Shown in pieces: positions 1 to 7,770 of a stretch of 27,962 nt of DNA. Within the stretch, counting starts at the first letter, position 1, and each line of letters opens with the position of its first letter. The stretch lies in NCBI GenBank assembly GCA_934663595.1, contig CAKUKM010000031.1, positions 1 to 27,962 on the forward strand. Direction: 5' to 3'. The position numbers were made by a program, and so were the translations under genes. The notes under the pieces were generated by a model. It was not told where the DNA came from, made no database searches, and saw only the letters and a program-made list of their open reading frames with translations. Source of the DNA: an uncultured Clostridia bacterium. Lineage in GTDB: Bacteria > Bacillota > Clostridia > Christensenellales > Aristaeellaceae.

Positions 1-41
1 AGGAGTTTTTCTTTCCCCCTCACCGCTTAAGCTCCACTGAA

Positions 42-64
42 CCCCACGCCTAGCGTGGGGTTTT
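42..64 (+). terminator. Rho-independent terminator of a gene left of the window
   Basis: A perfect 8-bp stem, CCCCACGC-CTA-GCGTGGGG, is followed directly by TTTT. It reads on the plus strand, so it would end a transcript entering from the left. No coding region is visible in 1-41. Confidence 0.8.
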
Positions 65-72
65 CGGCATAC

Positions 73-106
73 AAAAAGGCGCGAAGCCCAAAGCGGGCCC
101 GCGCCT
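73..106 (-). terminator. Terminator of the sugar ABC operon
   Basis: Read on the minus strand, AGGCGCG pairs with CGCGCCT, with an inner GCCC/GGGC stem, and the hairpin runs into five T residues. It lies 5 bp past the stop codon of the permease gene. With the plus-strand terminator at 42-64 it separates two convergent transcripts. Confidence 0.8.
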
Positions 107-111
107 GAGAT

Positions 112-1983
112 TTACGCGTTTTTCTCCTTGCGCTGCATCAGCACCGCCGCAACCACGATCAGGCCCTTGAACGCGTCCGTCAGGAACGAATCCACGCCCA
201 GCAGAATCAGCAGGTTGTTCATCAGGCCGATGATCAAAACGCCCAGAATCGTTCCGACGATCGAGCCGCGTCCGCCGCTCATCGCCGTGCCGCCCACGAC
301 CACCGCCGCGATCGAATCCAGCTCGTAGCCGCTGCCCGCGCTCGCAACGTCCATGCCGCCCAGGCGCGAAAGCTGCGCGACCGCCGCAATCGCCACCACG
401 AAGCCGCTGATCATATACACCTTCATCTTCACCTTATCGGTGTTGATGCCGGACAGGCGCGTCGTGCGCTCGTTCGAGCCGGTGGCGTATACGTACCGGC
501 CGAACGCCGTGTATTTCATCACCAGATAGAAGATCACCGCCAGCACCAGCCAGTACACGATCGTCATCGGCCGCTGGCCGAGAATCATCGTGTTCGCAAT
601 GCCCTCGAACGCCTTCGGCACCGTCGGCGAATAGGATTTCGTGAAATACTGCGCGACCGACCGAATGATATTCATAACGCCCAGCGTCGCGATAAACGGC
701 GGCACCTTGCCCTTCGTAATCAGCAAACCGTTCACCGCGCCGATCGCCACGCCCGCCAGCAGCGCTGCCGCAATGCCGATTGCAAACGCCGGCGTTCCCG
801 TAATTCCAAACCGGATCAGCACGCCGTGATCGCCGGTATCGATCATCGCCATCAGCACCGTGCCCACGCCCGCGAGCGTCGAGCCCACCGCCAGATCGAT
901 GCCGCCGATGATGACCACCAGCGTCATGCCCAGCGCCACCATGCCGACCGACGTGTTCGCGCGCAGCACGTTAAACGTATTGTCGAACCAGAATTTGGCC
1001 CACGCGCCCACCGAGCCCTGCTGGAATCCCAGCGCGTACGTCTGCAGCACCAGCATGACCAATAGCGCCATCGCCACCGAGAACACCGGATCGTTCGCCC
1101 AGCGGCGCTTGAACGGCTCCGCCAGAAACAAAAGCACCAGTCCGATCACCGCCAGCAGCGCCGCCGTAAACAGCACGCCGATGAAATTGTCCGAAAGCGC
1201 GATGATCAGCTTCTGGCCGAACGAAACGCGCGCGCCCGCAGCCTGATTGGCCGCTTCGCTCGCCTCATTTACCCATTCAGGCGCAGCCTCGGCTTCCGCC
1301 TTCAGCGCATCCGCCCGAGCAATCAGCGCGTTTACCTCTTCGCGGCAGGCGGCAATGCTCGTCCGCTCGCCCGCCTCCGTAACCGCGATTTCCGCCGCCG
1401 TCGATTCGCTTCCGACCAGCGCGCAGACCTTTTTCGCGCCCTCGCCGACCGCGCCGACCGCATTTTCCGCGGCATTTACCGCATCCAGCGCGTCGTCCGC
1501 GAGCGAAATATACATGCTGAGCACCTTCGCGTCCGTCAGCGTCGCGATTTCCTCAATGCCCTCGCCCACCGATTCCAGCGCCTTCGAAAGACCCTCCGCG
1601 GCGTATTCGGTATACACGCCCGCCGCGTCCGCGCCCTCGTTCAGCTTTTCCAGCGCGCCGCGCAGCACGTCCACGTCCGCGTCGCCCGTTTCCTCGGTCA
1701 AAAGCGCCGCGTCCAGCGCGTCCATTGCCGAAAGCGCCGCGCGCGATTTCTCGCCCGCCTCGCCGAGCTTCGTCTCCGCCGTCGCGAGCTTTTTATTCAG
1801 CGAATCCAGATTCTTCGCGGCCTTGCCGTTCGCCGCAACCGTTTCCACCTGCGCGCGCGCGCTCGCGAGCCGGCCGGCAAACGCGCCGTCACCCTCCTTC
1901 GCGCCCTCGACCGCAAAGCCGAGCGCCGCCACGGCCAGCGCCAGCGCCAGCACCAGGATTCCCGCAATTCTGTATTTCTTCAT
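112..1983 (-). CDS. Sugar ABC transporter permease (RbsC/MglC family) with an added N-terminal extracytoplasmic helical domain
   Basis: Inner-membrane permease of a ribose/galactose-type importer, 623 residues. The C-terminal ~330 residues (from about 295) match the BPD_transp_2 family: many membrane helices and the conserved stretch GGIDLAVGSTLAGVG. Ahead of this lies an unusual part: one membrane helix at residues 7-24, an Ala/Glu/Lys-rich region at 25-255 that looks like a helical or coiled-coil extracytoplasmic domain, and a second helix near 265-288. Family members are normally about 320-350 residues and lack this part. The start is ATG at 1983, preceded by AGGGGCGG; it overlaps the ATPase stop codon by 4 bases (ATGA), so translation is probably coupled. 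A longer reading to 2109 would intrude into the ATPase gene without a ribosome site. The transported sugar cannot be told from the sequence. Confidence 0.9.
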   Translation of the reverse strand: MKKYRIAGILVLALALAVAALGFAVEGAKEGDGAFAGRLASARAQVETVAANGKAAKNLDSLNKKLATAETKLGEAGEKSRAALSAMDALDAALLTEETGDADVDVLRGALEKLNEGADAAGVYTEYAAEGLSKALESVGEGIEEIATLTDAKVLSMYISLADDALDAVNAAENAVGAVGEGAKKVCALVGSESTAAEIAVTEAGERTSIAACREEVNALIARADALKAEAEAAPEWVNEASEAANQAAGARVSFGQKLIIALSDNFIGVLFTAALLAVIGLVLLFLAEPFKRRWANDPVFSVAMALLVMLVLQTYALGFQQGSVGAWAKFWFDNTFNVLRANTSVGMVALGMTLVVIIGGIDLAVGSTLAGVGTVLMAMIDTGDHGVLIRFGITGTPAFAIGIAAALLAGVAIGAVNGLLITKGKVPPFIATLGVMNIIRSVAQYFTKSYSPTVPKAFEGIANTMILGQRPMTIVYWLVLAVIFYLVMKYTAFGRYVYATGSNERTTRLSGINTDKVKMKVYMISGFVVAIAAVAQLSRLGGMDVASAGSGYELDSIAAVVVGGTAMSGGRGSIVGTILGVLIIGLMNNLLILLGVDSFLTDAFKGLIVVAAVLMQRKEKNA

Positions 1984-3482
1984 TCCAACCGCCCCTTTTC
2001 GCAGAGCTCGCCGCCCGTTGCCAGCAGCATGATCGCATGCTCGTTCAGATTTTCTCCCGAAAGCTCGCCGCGCACCCGGCCGTGATACATCACCATCGCC
2101 CGGTCGCACAGGCGGATGATCTCCTGCGCCTCGCTGGACAGAATCACCACGCCCACGCCGTTTTCGGAAAGCCGGAGGATGATATCGTAAATATCCTCCT
2201 TCGCGCCCACGTCCACGCCCTGCGTGGGATTGTCAAAGATGATCACCCGCGGCGCGGCGCTGAGCCATTTCGCGAGCACGACCTTCTGCTGATTGCCGCC
2301 GGACAGGCTGGTAATCAGATCGTCCTCGTCCGCCAGCTTGATCGAAAGCTCCCGCCGCCATTTCTCAAAATTCGCCCGCAGCGCTTTTCCCTTCAGAAAG
2401 CCGCAGCGATTGAGCCGCCCGTAGGTCGCGATCGACCCGTTTTCCAGAATCGACAGATCCGGAATGATGCCGTTTTCCTTGCGGTTGCGCGGCACATACC
2501 CGAGCCCCGCCGCGCACGCGTGCGTTGTAGATTTGGGCTTATACGGCTTTCCGCACACGAAGATTTCGCCCGTCGATTCCGGCGTTACGCCGAACAGCGT
2601 CTGGAACAGCTCGCTTCGCCCGTCGCCGAGCAATCCGGTAAAGCCCAGAATCTCGCCCGCGCGCAGCGAAAACGATACGTCCTCAAACGCGCGCTCGCGG
2701 CTGAGATGCTCGGCCCGGAGCACCTCCTCGCCGATTTGCGCATTGCGCTTCAGCTTTTCGGTGCGCACGTCGTGGCCGACCATCCAGCGGGCCAGATCGC
2801 GCTCCGTCACGCCCTCGACCGCGCCCTGCTGCGCCACCGCGCCATCGCGCAAAACGGTGAATCGATCGCAGATTTCCAATACCTCGCCCAGCTTGTGCGA
2901 AATGAACACGATCGACACGCCCGTCTTCTTCACCGCGCGCATCATGTCGAACACGCGCTCGATCTCAACCTCCGTCAGCGACGTAGTCGGCTCGTCCATG
3001 ATGATCAGCTTCGCCTCAAACAGCAGCGCGCGCGCGATCTCGACGATCTGCTTATACGACGCGTCCAGCGCGCGCAGCGGCGTCTTCGGGTCCAGCGACA
3101 CCTGCAGCCGCGCGAGCACCTCGGCCGAGCGCGCGATCATCGCCCCGCGATCGATCCTGCCCCCGCGCCGGATTTCGCGGCCCAGAAAGAGGTTTTCATA
3201 TACATTCAAGTCGTTCACGAGGTTTAATTCCTGGTGAATGAACGCAATTCCCGCATCCAGAGAGTCGCGCGGCACATTGAACCGCACGGGCGCGCCGCCG
3301 AAGCGCATTTCGCCCGCGTCCGGCTGCAAAACGCCGCCCAGTATGTTCATCAGCGTCGTCTTGCCCGCGCCGTTTTCGCCGATCAGCGCGTGAATTTCGC
3401 CGTCGCCGACCGAAAAATCAACGCCCTTCAGCACCCTGTTCGCACCGAACGCCTTGTCGATGCCCGTCATGCTCAATGCCAT
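1980..3482 (-). CDS. Sugar ABC transporter ATP-binding protein (RbsA/MglA family)
   Basis: Cytoplasmic double-ATPase subunit of a monosaccharide importer, 500 residues, the usual family length. The N-terminal half has Walker A GENGAGKT at 35-42 and Walker B LIIMDEPTTSL. The C-terminal half has a degenerate Walker A (GLLGDGRSE) and an intact signature LSGGNQQK. This asymmetry is typical of RbsA, MglA and XylG proteins. The start is ATG at 3482 with AAGGG 9 bases upstream. The gene lies between the binding-protein gene (109-bp gap that contains a hairpin) and the permease gene (4-base overlap), which is the usual order for this transporter class. It should energise import of the sugar delivered by the binding protein. 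Substrate specificity is not visible. Confidence 0.95.
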   Translation of the reverse strand: MALSMTGIDKAFGANRVLKGVDFSVGDGEIHALIGENGAGKTTLMNILGGVLQPDAGEMRFGGAPVRFNVPRDSLDAGIAFIHQELNLVNDLNVYENLFLGREIRRGGRIDRGAMIARSAEVLARLQVSLDPKTPLRALDASYKQIVEIARALLFEAKLIIMDEPTTSLTEVEIERVFDMMRAVKKTGVSIVFISHKLGEVLEICDRFTVLRDGAVAQQGAVEGVTERDLARWMVGHDVRTEKLKRNAQIGEEVLRAEHLSRERAFEDVSFSLRAGEILGFTGLLGDGRSELFQTLFGVTPESTGEIFVCGKPYKPKSTTHACAAGLGYVPRNRKENGIIPDLSILENGSIATYGRLNRCGFLKGKALRANFEKWRRELSIKLADEDDLITSLSGGNQQKVVLAKWLSAAPRVIIFDNPTQGVDVGAKEDIYDIILRLSENGVGVVILSSEAQEIIRLCDRAMVMYHGRVRGELSGENLNEHAIMLLATGGELCEKGRLE

Positions 3483-3528
3483 TTCGACACACCCTTGATC
3501 AATCTCTTAAAACAAAAACAGCGCGGTC

Positions 3529-3574
3529 AAAAAAACGCGCCGACGGAGGAGTCCCCGCAAAGGGGAACTCCTCC
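3529..3574 (-). terminator. Intercistronic hairpin (partial terminator or mRNA stabiliser) after the binding-protein gene
   Basis: On the minus strand GGAGGAGT(T)CCCC pairs with GGGGACTCCTCC: 12 bp with one bulge and a 5-base loop. Nine bases later comes a run of seven T residues. The position, between the binding-protein gene and the ATPase gene, suits partial termination or 3'-end protection, so that more binding protein than transporter is made. The distance to the T run makes full termination doubtful. Confidence 0.6.
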
Positions 3575-3591
3575 TGAATGCAATATGCCGA

Positions 3592-4542
3592 TTAATACGG
3601 AGAATCCGGATTCAGGAAGTCCTGAACGTTGTCGCGGTCGACGATGTTCGTCTCCAGCACGATTTCATGATCGATCGTCTCGCCATTGAGGATCGCGTTC
3701 GCGTTCTCGATGCAGTTCACGATCATGTTCGGCAGATACGTCGCGGAGCTTACCCAGATGTCCTTATAGGCGTCCTCGGTCATCAGGCCGAAGTACTCCT
3801 GGCATCCGCCGCCGCCGGTGATGGCCTTCACGTCCGTGCGCTTGGCTTCGATGATCGCCTGCAGCGCGCCGATGGAGGTCTCGTCGTCCATGGAGAATAC
3901 CGCGTCGATGTGATCGTTCGCCGTCAGCGCCGCGGTCATGTCGTTCAGGCCCGCTTCGCGCTTGAACTCGGTCGCGATGGTGATCAGGTTCATGTCCGGC
4001 GCGATCTCGGCGATCGTGTCGGTGAAGCCCGCCTTGCGGTCCGCCGCAACGTTGCCGGAGGTCGGAACGTCCATGATCAGAACGGTGCCTTCGGTGCCGA
4101 TCTTGTCCACGATGTACTTCGCGCCCGCAACGCCCATGCCGTAGTTGTCGCCGGTCAGGACGTACATATTGTCGGCGTACTTCTCATCCACGTTGATCTT
4201 CATATCAAAGTTGTAGATGACGATTCCCTGCTCCAGCGCCATTTCCGCAGCGGTTTCCACGCCCGTGAACTGCGGCCAGACGACGATGGCCTTCGCGCCG
4301 AGCTGAATCATGTTCTCAATCTGAGAGGACATTTCGTCCGCGTCGGAGCTGGTCACCAGCTTGTAGTTCAGTTCCAGCTCGTCCGCAGCCTGCTGCGCGA
4401 AATACGCGACGCCGCCGACCCAGCCGTGCGAGGTTGCGGGCGCGAGAATGCCGATCAGCGGCTTCTCTTCCGCAACGGCGGTCATGCCCAGCGCGGACAG
4501 CGCCAGCATCAGAGCCACGAGAACGGAAAGAATCTTCTTCAT
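3592..4542 (-). CDS. Sugar ABC transporter substrate-binding protein (periplasmic-binding type 1, RbsB/MglB-like)
   Basis: Extracytoplasmic receptor of the sugar importer, 316 residues. A signal peptide occupies residues 1 to about 24 (MKK, hydrophobic core, AVA before EE). The mature part has the two-lobe Peripla_BP_4 fold, visible in IGILAPATSHGWVGG, SQIENMIQLGAKAIVVWPQ and DAVFSMDDETSIGALQAI. The start chosen is ATG at 4542, with AAGGAGG nine bases upstream. An in-frame TTG six bases earlier is only three bases from that site and is unlikely. There is no lipobox cysteine at the cleavage site, although monoderm bacteria usually anchor such proteins by lipid. It is the first gene of the operon, behind a near-consensus promoter. 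The ligand is unknown. Confidence 0.92.
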   Translation of the reverse strand: MKKILSVLVALMLALSALGMTAVAEEKPLIGILAPATSHGWVGGVAYFAQQAADELELNYKLVTSSDADEMSSQIENMIQLGAKAIVVWPQFTGVETAAEMALEQGIVIYNFDMKINVDEKYADNMYVLTGDNYGMGVAGAKYIVDKIGTEGTVLIMDVPTSGNVAADRKAGFTDTIAEIAPDMNLITIATEFKREAGLNDMTAALTANDHIDAVFSMDDETSIGALQAIIEAKRTDVKAITGGGGCQEYFGLMTEDAYKDIWVSSATYLPNMIVNCIENANAILNGETIDHEIVLETNIVDRDNVQDFLNPDSPY

Positions 4543-4589
4543 AGTCAAGTTCCTCCTTGCGATTTTTGCTTGTTTAAAGCAGCACCAAT

Positions 4590-4618
4590 ATTATAACAAA
4601 TCGCCCGCGTTTTTTCAA
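4590..4618 (-). promoter_or_regulatory. Sigma-A promoter of the sugar ABC operon
   Basis: The minus strand reads TTGAAA, 17 bases, TATAAT. The -35 hexamer lies in the 10-base loop of a perfect 8-bp inverted repeat (CGCCCGCG at 4602-4609, CGCGGGCG at 4620-4627). The repeat could be an operator or the remains of a terminator after the upstream gene. Transcription would start near 4583, giving a leader of about 40 bases. Confidence 0.75.
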
Positions 4619-4677
4619 GCGCGGGCGCATCGTTTTGTGCACCATATGTGTTTTTTTGCGCAATTCGCTTCTCTTCC

Positions 4678-5265
4678 TCAAAACACTTTGCGCAGCGCGT
4701 AGAGCGCCCAGCTCGCGCTCTCCCGCGCGTAATTGGCAATTTTCACCGCCAATCGCACCGGCTGCGGCGCGGGAATGCCGCACGCGTCGATCCCCAGATC
4801 CCGCGCCAGCCACATCGCCCGCGTCAGGTGGTAATCGCTGGTGGCGATCGCCGCCGTTTTCCAGCCCTGCGCCCGCATGATCGCGCGCGCGTTTTCGAGA
4901 TTCTGCTTCGTATTGACCGACTGATCCTCCAAATAGACGTCCGTTTCCGGAACGCCGCGCTCCACCAGAAAAGCGCGCATCGCCGCCGCCTCGCTCGTCG
5001 GCTCGTTCGAGCCCTGTCCGCCGCAGACGATGATCTTATTCGCTATTCCCGCCCGATACGCCTCCAGCGCCGCGTCCACGCGCGCCTCCAGCGTCCGGCT
5101 CAGCGTGCCGTCCATCCATACCTGCGCGCCCAGCACGATGATGCAATCGGACGCGCGCGTTTCAAACCCGCGCCGCGAGCACGCGAATACCGCCGTCATC
5201 ATGCCGCCCAGCGCAATCGCCAACGCCAGTATCGCAATTCCCATTCCCATAAAAACCCTCTTCAC
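4678..5265 (-). CDS. DUF218 / SanA-ElyC-YdcF family membrane-anchored protein
   Basis: 195 residues. One N-terminal membrane helix (about 5-27) is followed by an extracytoplasmic DUF218 domain with typical motifs: DCIIVLGAQV, TLEARVDAALEAYR, IIVCGGQG, NTKQNLENA and TSDYHLTRAMWLA. Relatives (SanA, ElyC, YdcF) affect envelope integrity and peptidoglycan metabolism, but the reaction is not established. The start is GTG at 5265, with AAAGGAG six to seven bases upstream. It is the last gene of a three-gene group with the Usp-like gene (54-bp gap) and the small membrane protein. The family call is firm; the function is only suggestive. Confidence 0.88.
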   Translation of the reverse strand: MKRVFMGMGIAILALAIALGGMMTAVFACSRRGFETRASDCIIVLGAQVWMDGTLSRTLEARVDAALEAYRAGIANKIIVCGGQGSNEPTSEAAAMRAFLVERGVPETDVYLEDQSVNTKQNLENARAIMRAQGWKTAAIATSDYHLTRAMWLARDLGIDACGIPAPQPVRLAVKIANYARESASWALYALRKVF

Positions 5266-5319
5266 TCTTTTCTCCTTTCAAAACAGGCGCACCCCGCGTT
5301 TCGCGAAATGCGCCTTAAA

Positions 5320-5691
5320 TTATCTGATTCTGATTTCGATTCCGGGCAGCCGCTCCATCAATTCGTCCAGCACGTCGTGGCCGGTGTAGTTCTCCGCGCG
5401 GCCCGCGACCAGCATTCTCGCGCGCCGCTCCTTCGCCTGCGCCTCGAGCGTGCCGACCACGTCGTCCGACCGAATCACCACCATGTCCGCCCCGTGCGAC
5501 ACGGAAACCTGCAGCAGGTATTCCAGCGCCTCGGGCGCGCTTTCGTATTCCAGCATCTTTCCGCCCGGCCGCGCCACATGCAGCACAACCAGCCGCGCGC
5601 CGATTTCCTCCGCCAGCTCCGCGCCCGCGACAATCAGCCGCTCGCATCGCTTTTGATCGGTTACGCACACCAGCACGCTAAAATCCTTCAT
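5320..5691 (-). CDS. Small UspA-like (KdpD-type universal stress) domain protein
   Basis: 123 residues, cytoplasmic. The opening VLVCVTDQKRCERLIVAGAEL followed by GARLVVLHV resembles the Usp domain of KdpD sensor kinases more than classical UspA; the kinase and membrane parts are absent. The end (RRARMLVAGRAENYTGHDVLDEL) is where a nucleotide-binding Usp would show G-x2-G-x9-G-S/T; this glycine motif is not clear, so ATP binding is doubtful. The ATG at 5691 is preceded by GGAGGG. It lies 19 bp after the membrane-protein gene and 54 bp before the DUF218 gene, so the three are probably co-transcribed. A specific role cannot be assigned. Confidence 0.7.
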   Translation of the reverse strand: MKDFSVLVCVTDQKRCERLIVAGAELAEEIGARLVVLHVARPGGKMLEYESAPEALEYLLQVSVSHGADMVVIRSDDVVGTLEAQAKERRARMLVAGRAENYTGHDVLDELMERLPGIEIRIR

Positions 5692-5710
5692 CTTCCGTTC
5701 CGCCCTCCGT

Positions 5711-6166
5711 TCAGACCGCCCGGGCCTCCTTGATATGGCGACCGAAGCAGCCGAGATGCGCCTTTGCGCCCTCTTTCGGCAATTGATCCAGCTTGGATAC
5801 GTTCACATACAGAATGCGCTCATCCTGCTCGTCGTCCAGAAACACATGAACCGGCAAAACGCGCACACCGTCCTGCGTTTCCTCCTTATCGGCAATTTCA
5901 AGGATCGTGCAGTCGATTTCCTTGGTCAGGCCGTCCCTCATATCCGCGAGAAAGCGATTGTATTTCACGCACGGATAGATCAGCATGACCCACATGAAGC
6001 ACGCGTACACGAACAGCGCCACGCCTGCGACCATCACCAGCGCCTTTGAGCGCACGTTCAGCCCGACGATGAACGCGGCGAGCAGCGCCGCCATTCCAAC
6101 GCCCATGATCACGCTGTACTTCTTAATTCTTTGACGGATAATCTTTCCATCCTGTTCCGAATACAT
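5711..6166 (-). CDS. Small two-helix membrane protein of unknown function
   Basis: 151 residues. Two membrane helices (about 18-38 and 41-64) follow a short basic N-terminus (RQRIKKY). A soluble C-terminal half of about 85 residues, predicted cytoplasmic, follows; it is rich in acidic residues and looks like a small beta domain (ILEIADKEET, VLPVHVFLDDEQDERILYVNVSKLDQLPKEG). I do not recognise a family. The start ATG at 6166 has GGGAGGT nine bases upstream and its own promoter at 6198-6226, making it the first gene of the group with the Usp-like and DUF218 genes. Its codon use resembles its neighbours. Confidence 0.75.
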   Translation of the reverse strand: MYSEQDGKIIRQRIKKYSVIMGVGMAALLAAFIVGLNVRSKALVMVAGVALFVYACFMWVMLIYPCVKYNRFLADMRDGLTKEIDCTILEIADKEETQDGVRVLPVHVFLDDEQDERILYVNVSKLDQLPKEGAKAHLGCFGRHIKEARAV

Positions 6167-6197
6167 GAATATTTAACCTCCCGCGGCGTTTTGTCTT

Positions 6198-6226
6198 ACT
6201 ATAGCAGTTCTTCCCCGCCCCGTCAA
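6198..6226 (-). promoter_or_regulatory. Promoter of the membrane protein / Usp / DUF218 cluster
   Basis: The minus strand reads TTGACG, 17 bases, TATAGT, with TGC just before the -10 (extended -10). The -35 overlaps the loop and right arm of a perfect 7-bp inverted repeat at 6216-6236 (CGCCCCG, 7-base loop, CGGGGCG). The repeat starts 7 bp past the stop codon of the CBM9-like gene, so it may double as a weak terminator. Confidence 0.7.
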
Positions 6227-6243
6227 GCGCGGGGCGAAAATGT

Positions 6244-6882
6244 TCATTTTCCGGTTACAAATTCAATTTCGCCGAAGCATTCCGGGCGATGAAAATCCGG
6301 ATTCGCGCTCGCAACCGGGCTCCACGATCCGAAATGCGGGTGAATCGTCTCGTCGCAGGTATAGAAATTGCCGCGCATGCGCGCGCTGGGTTCTCCGCCG
6401 AACAGCTCGCGCAGCAGCGCAAACGGAACTCTGTACCGCACCGCCCACCATTCGCCCTCGTGGCGCGAGGCCTGAATGTCCATTCCCTCCGGAAGCGCGG
6501 GCAGCAGCGCGCGATCGTATCGATCCGGGCCGATTCCGATCAGCGCAATCCCCGCGGCGCTCACTTCAAAGTTTACGTATCTCCCGTCGCCCTCGACCGG
6601 CTGCAGAAAGAATTCCAGACAGCTGTCGCGGCACACGGGATCGTTAAACGCCTTCGCCTCGGTGTGAATGGTCTTCTCGTTTGCGCACATCAGAACGCTC
6701 AGCCCGTCCGCGCCGCGCGCGACATAGGCCCGCGCCTCGCAGCGGTAATCGCCGGGCCAGACGTATTGATCGATCGCCGCAAACGGCGTTTCCCGGCAAA
6801 ATGCAATCGCCTCGGGCGCAAATACGCGGCCCGTCAGCTCCGGAAGCGGCGCGCGCTCCGGGCGGATTTCGTATCGAAGCAT
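6244..6882 (-). CDS. CBM9-like (carbohydrate-binding family 9-like) protein
   Basis: 212 residues with no signal peptide or membrane helix. The pattern CRDSCLEFFLQP, YVNFEVSAAG, WWAVRYRVPF, MRGNFYTCDE, FGSWSPV and FHRPECFGEIEF is that of the CBM9-like family often annotated in Bacillota. Members bind carbohydrate when fused to xylanases; free cytoplasmic members have no established role. The start ATG at 6882 is one base from the parB stop codon, with only GAGGAA nearby as a ribosome site, which is part of the parB coding end. Translation therefore probably depends on parB. The promoter of the next cluster begins just past its stop codon. The family call is good; sugar binding is inferred. 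Confidence 0.82.
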   Translation of the reverse strand: MLRYEIRPERAPLPELTGRVFAPEAIAFCRETPFAAIDQYVWPGDYRCEARAYVARGADGLSVLMCANEKTIHTEAKAFNDPVCRDSCLEFFLQPVEGDGRYVNFEVSAAGIALIGIGPDRYDRALLPALPEGMDIQASRHEGEWWAVRYRVPFALLRELFGGEPSARMRGNFYTCDETIHPHFGSWSPVASANPDFHRPECFGEIEFVTGK

Positions 6883-6883
6883 G

Positions 6884-7768
6884 CTATTCCTCGCTTCCCG
6901 CCATCTCCATAACGTCCCAGATGCGCTGGAGATCGTCGGCGCTGTAATAATAGAGCGTGATTTTTCCGTTGTTCTGGTCGCCGTCGAGCTTGACCCGCGT
7001 GCCGAACAGCTCGCGCGCCATGCCCTCGAGCCGGCTGATCTGCGCGTCGCGCTTCGGCTTCGGCGGCCGGGTTTCCTCCTTCACCGGCTGCGCGCAAATG
7101 CGCTCGAGCTGGCGCACCGACCAGCCCTGCTGCACCGTCAGATTTGCCAGCTGCAATTGCCGCTTGCGATCCACCGTCACCAGCGCGCGGCCGTGGCCCG
7201 CCGAGAGCTTGCCCTCAATCAGCATCTGCCGCACCGCGTCCGGAAGCGTCAGCAGCCGCAGCAGATTGGCCAGCGCCGGGCGGCTCTTTCCCAGGCGCTC
7301 CGCAGCCTGCTCCTGCGTCATGCCGGTCTCGTCCATCAGGCGGCGCACGCCCATAGCCTCCTCGATCGGATTCAGATTGTCGCGCTGCAGATTCTCAATC
7401 AGCCCGGCCTCGAGGCGCATCTGATCGTCCCAGTCGCGCACGATCGCGGGAATTTCGTCCTTTTCGGCCAGCCGCGACGCGCGATAGCGCCGCTCGCCGG
7501 CAATGATCGTGTATCGCTCTCCGTTCTGGGTTACGATGATCGGCTGCAGCACGCCCACCGCGCGAATCGACTGCGCGAGCTCGTTCAGCGCCGCCTCGTC
7601 AAACGATTTGCGCGGCTGCTCGCGGTTCGGATCAATCAGGCGAATGGGCAGCATGCGCACCTCGTCGACCCTTCTCTCCGGCTCGGCCGCCGGCGCTTCC
7701 GCCTCCACCGCGTCGCCCAGCAGCGCGCCCAGGCCCCTGCCCAGACCTCTTTGTACCTTCTTCGCCAT
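6884..7768 (-). CDS. parB: Chromosome-partitioning protein ParB (Spo0J)
   Basis: 294 residues. ParB binds centromere-like parS sites, loads as a CTP-dependent sliding clamp and works with ParA in origin segregation; in spore formers it is Spo0J. The CTP-binding boxes are visible as GERRYRAS and ENLQRDNLNPIEEA, followed by a KorB-type helix-turn-helix (MTQEQAAERLGKSRPALANLLRLL). A C-terminal dimerisation segment (KITLYYYSADDLQRIWDVM) closes the protein. The N-terminus KKVQRGLGRGLGALLG holds the usual ParA-stimulating basic peptide. The ATG at 7768 lies two bases after the parA stop codon. No canonical parS was recognised in the window. Confidence 0.97.
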   Translation of the reverse strand: MAKKVQRGLGRGLGALLGDAVEAEAPAAEPERRVDEVRMLPIRLIDPNREQPRKSFDEAALNELAQSIRAVGVLQPIIVTQNGERYTIIAGERRYRASRLAEKDEIPAIVRDWDDQMRLEAGLIENLQRDNLNPIEEAMGVRRLMDETGMTQEQAAERLGKSRPALANLLRLLTLPDAVRQMLIEGKLSAGHGRALVTVDRKRQLQLANLTVQQGWSVRQLERICAQPVKEETRPPKPKRDAQISRLEGMARELFGTRVKLDGDQNNGKITLYYYSADDLQRIWDVMEMAGSEE

Positions 7769-7770
7769 GA

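Noticed and set aside
1725..3227. 500-residue plus-strand open frame over the sugar ATPase and permease genes
   Set aside because: Antisense shadow; the opposite strand encodes complete ABC transporter motifs.
4545..4813. Short minus-strand frames upstream of the binding-protein gene
   Set aside because: They overlap the operon promoter and the end of the DUF218 gene, have no ribosome site, and show no family features.
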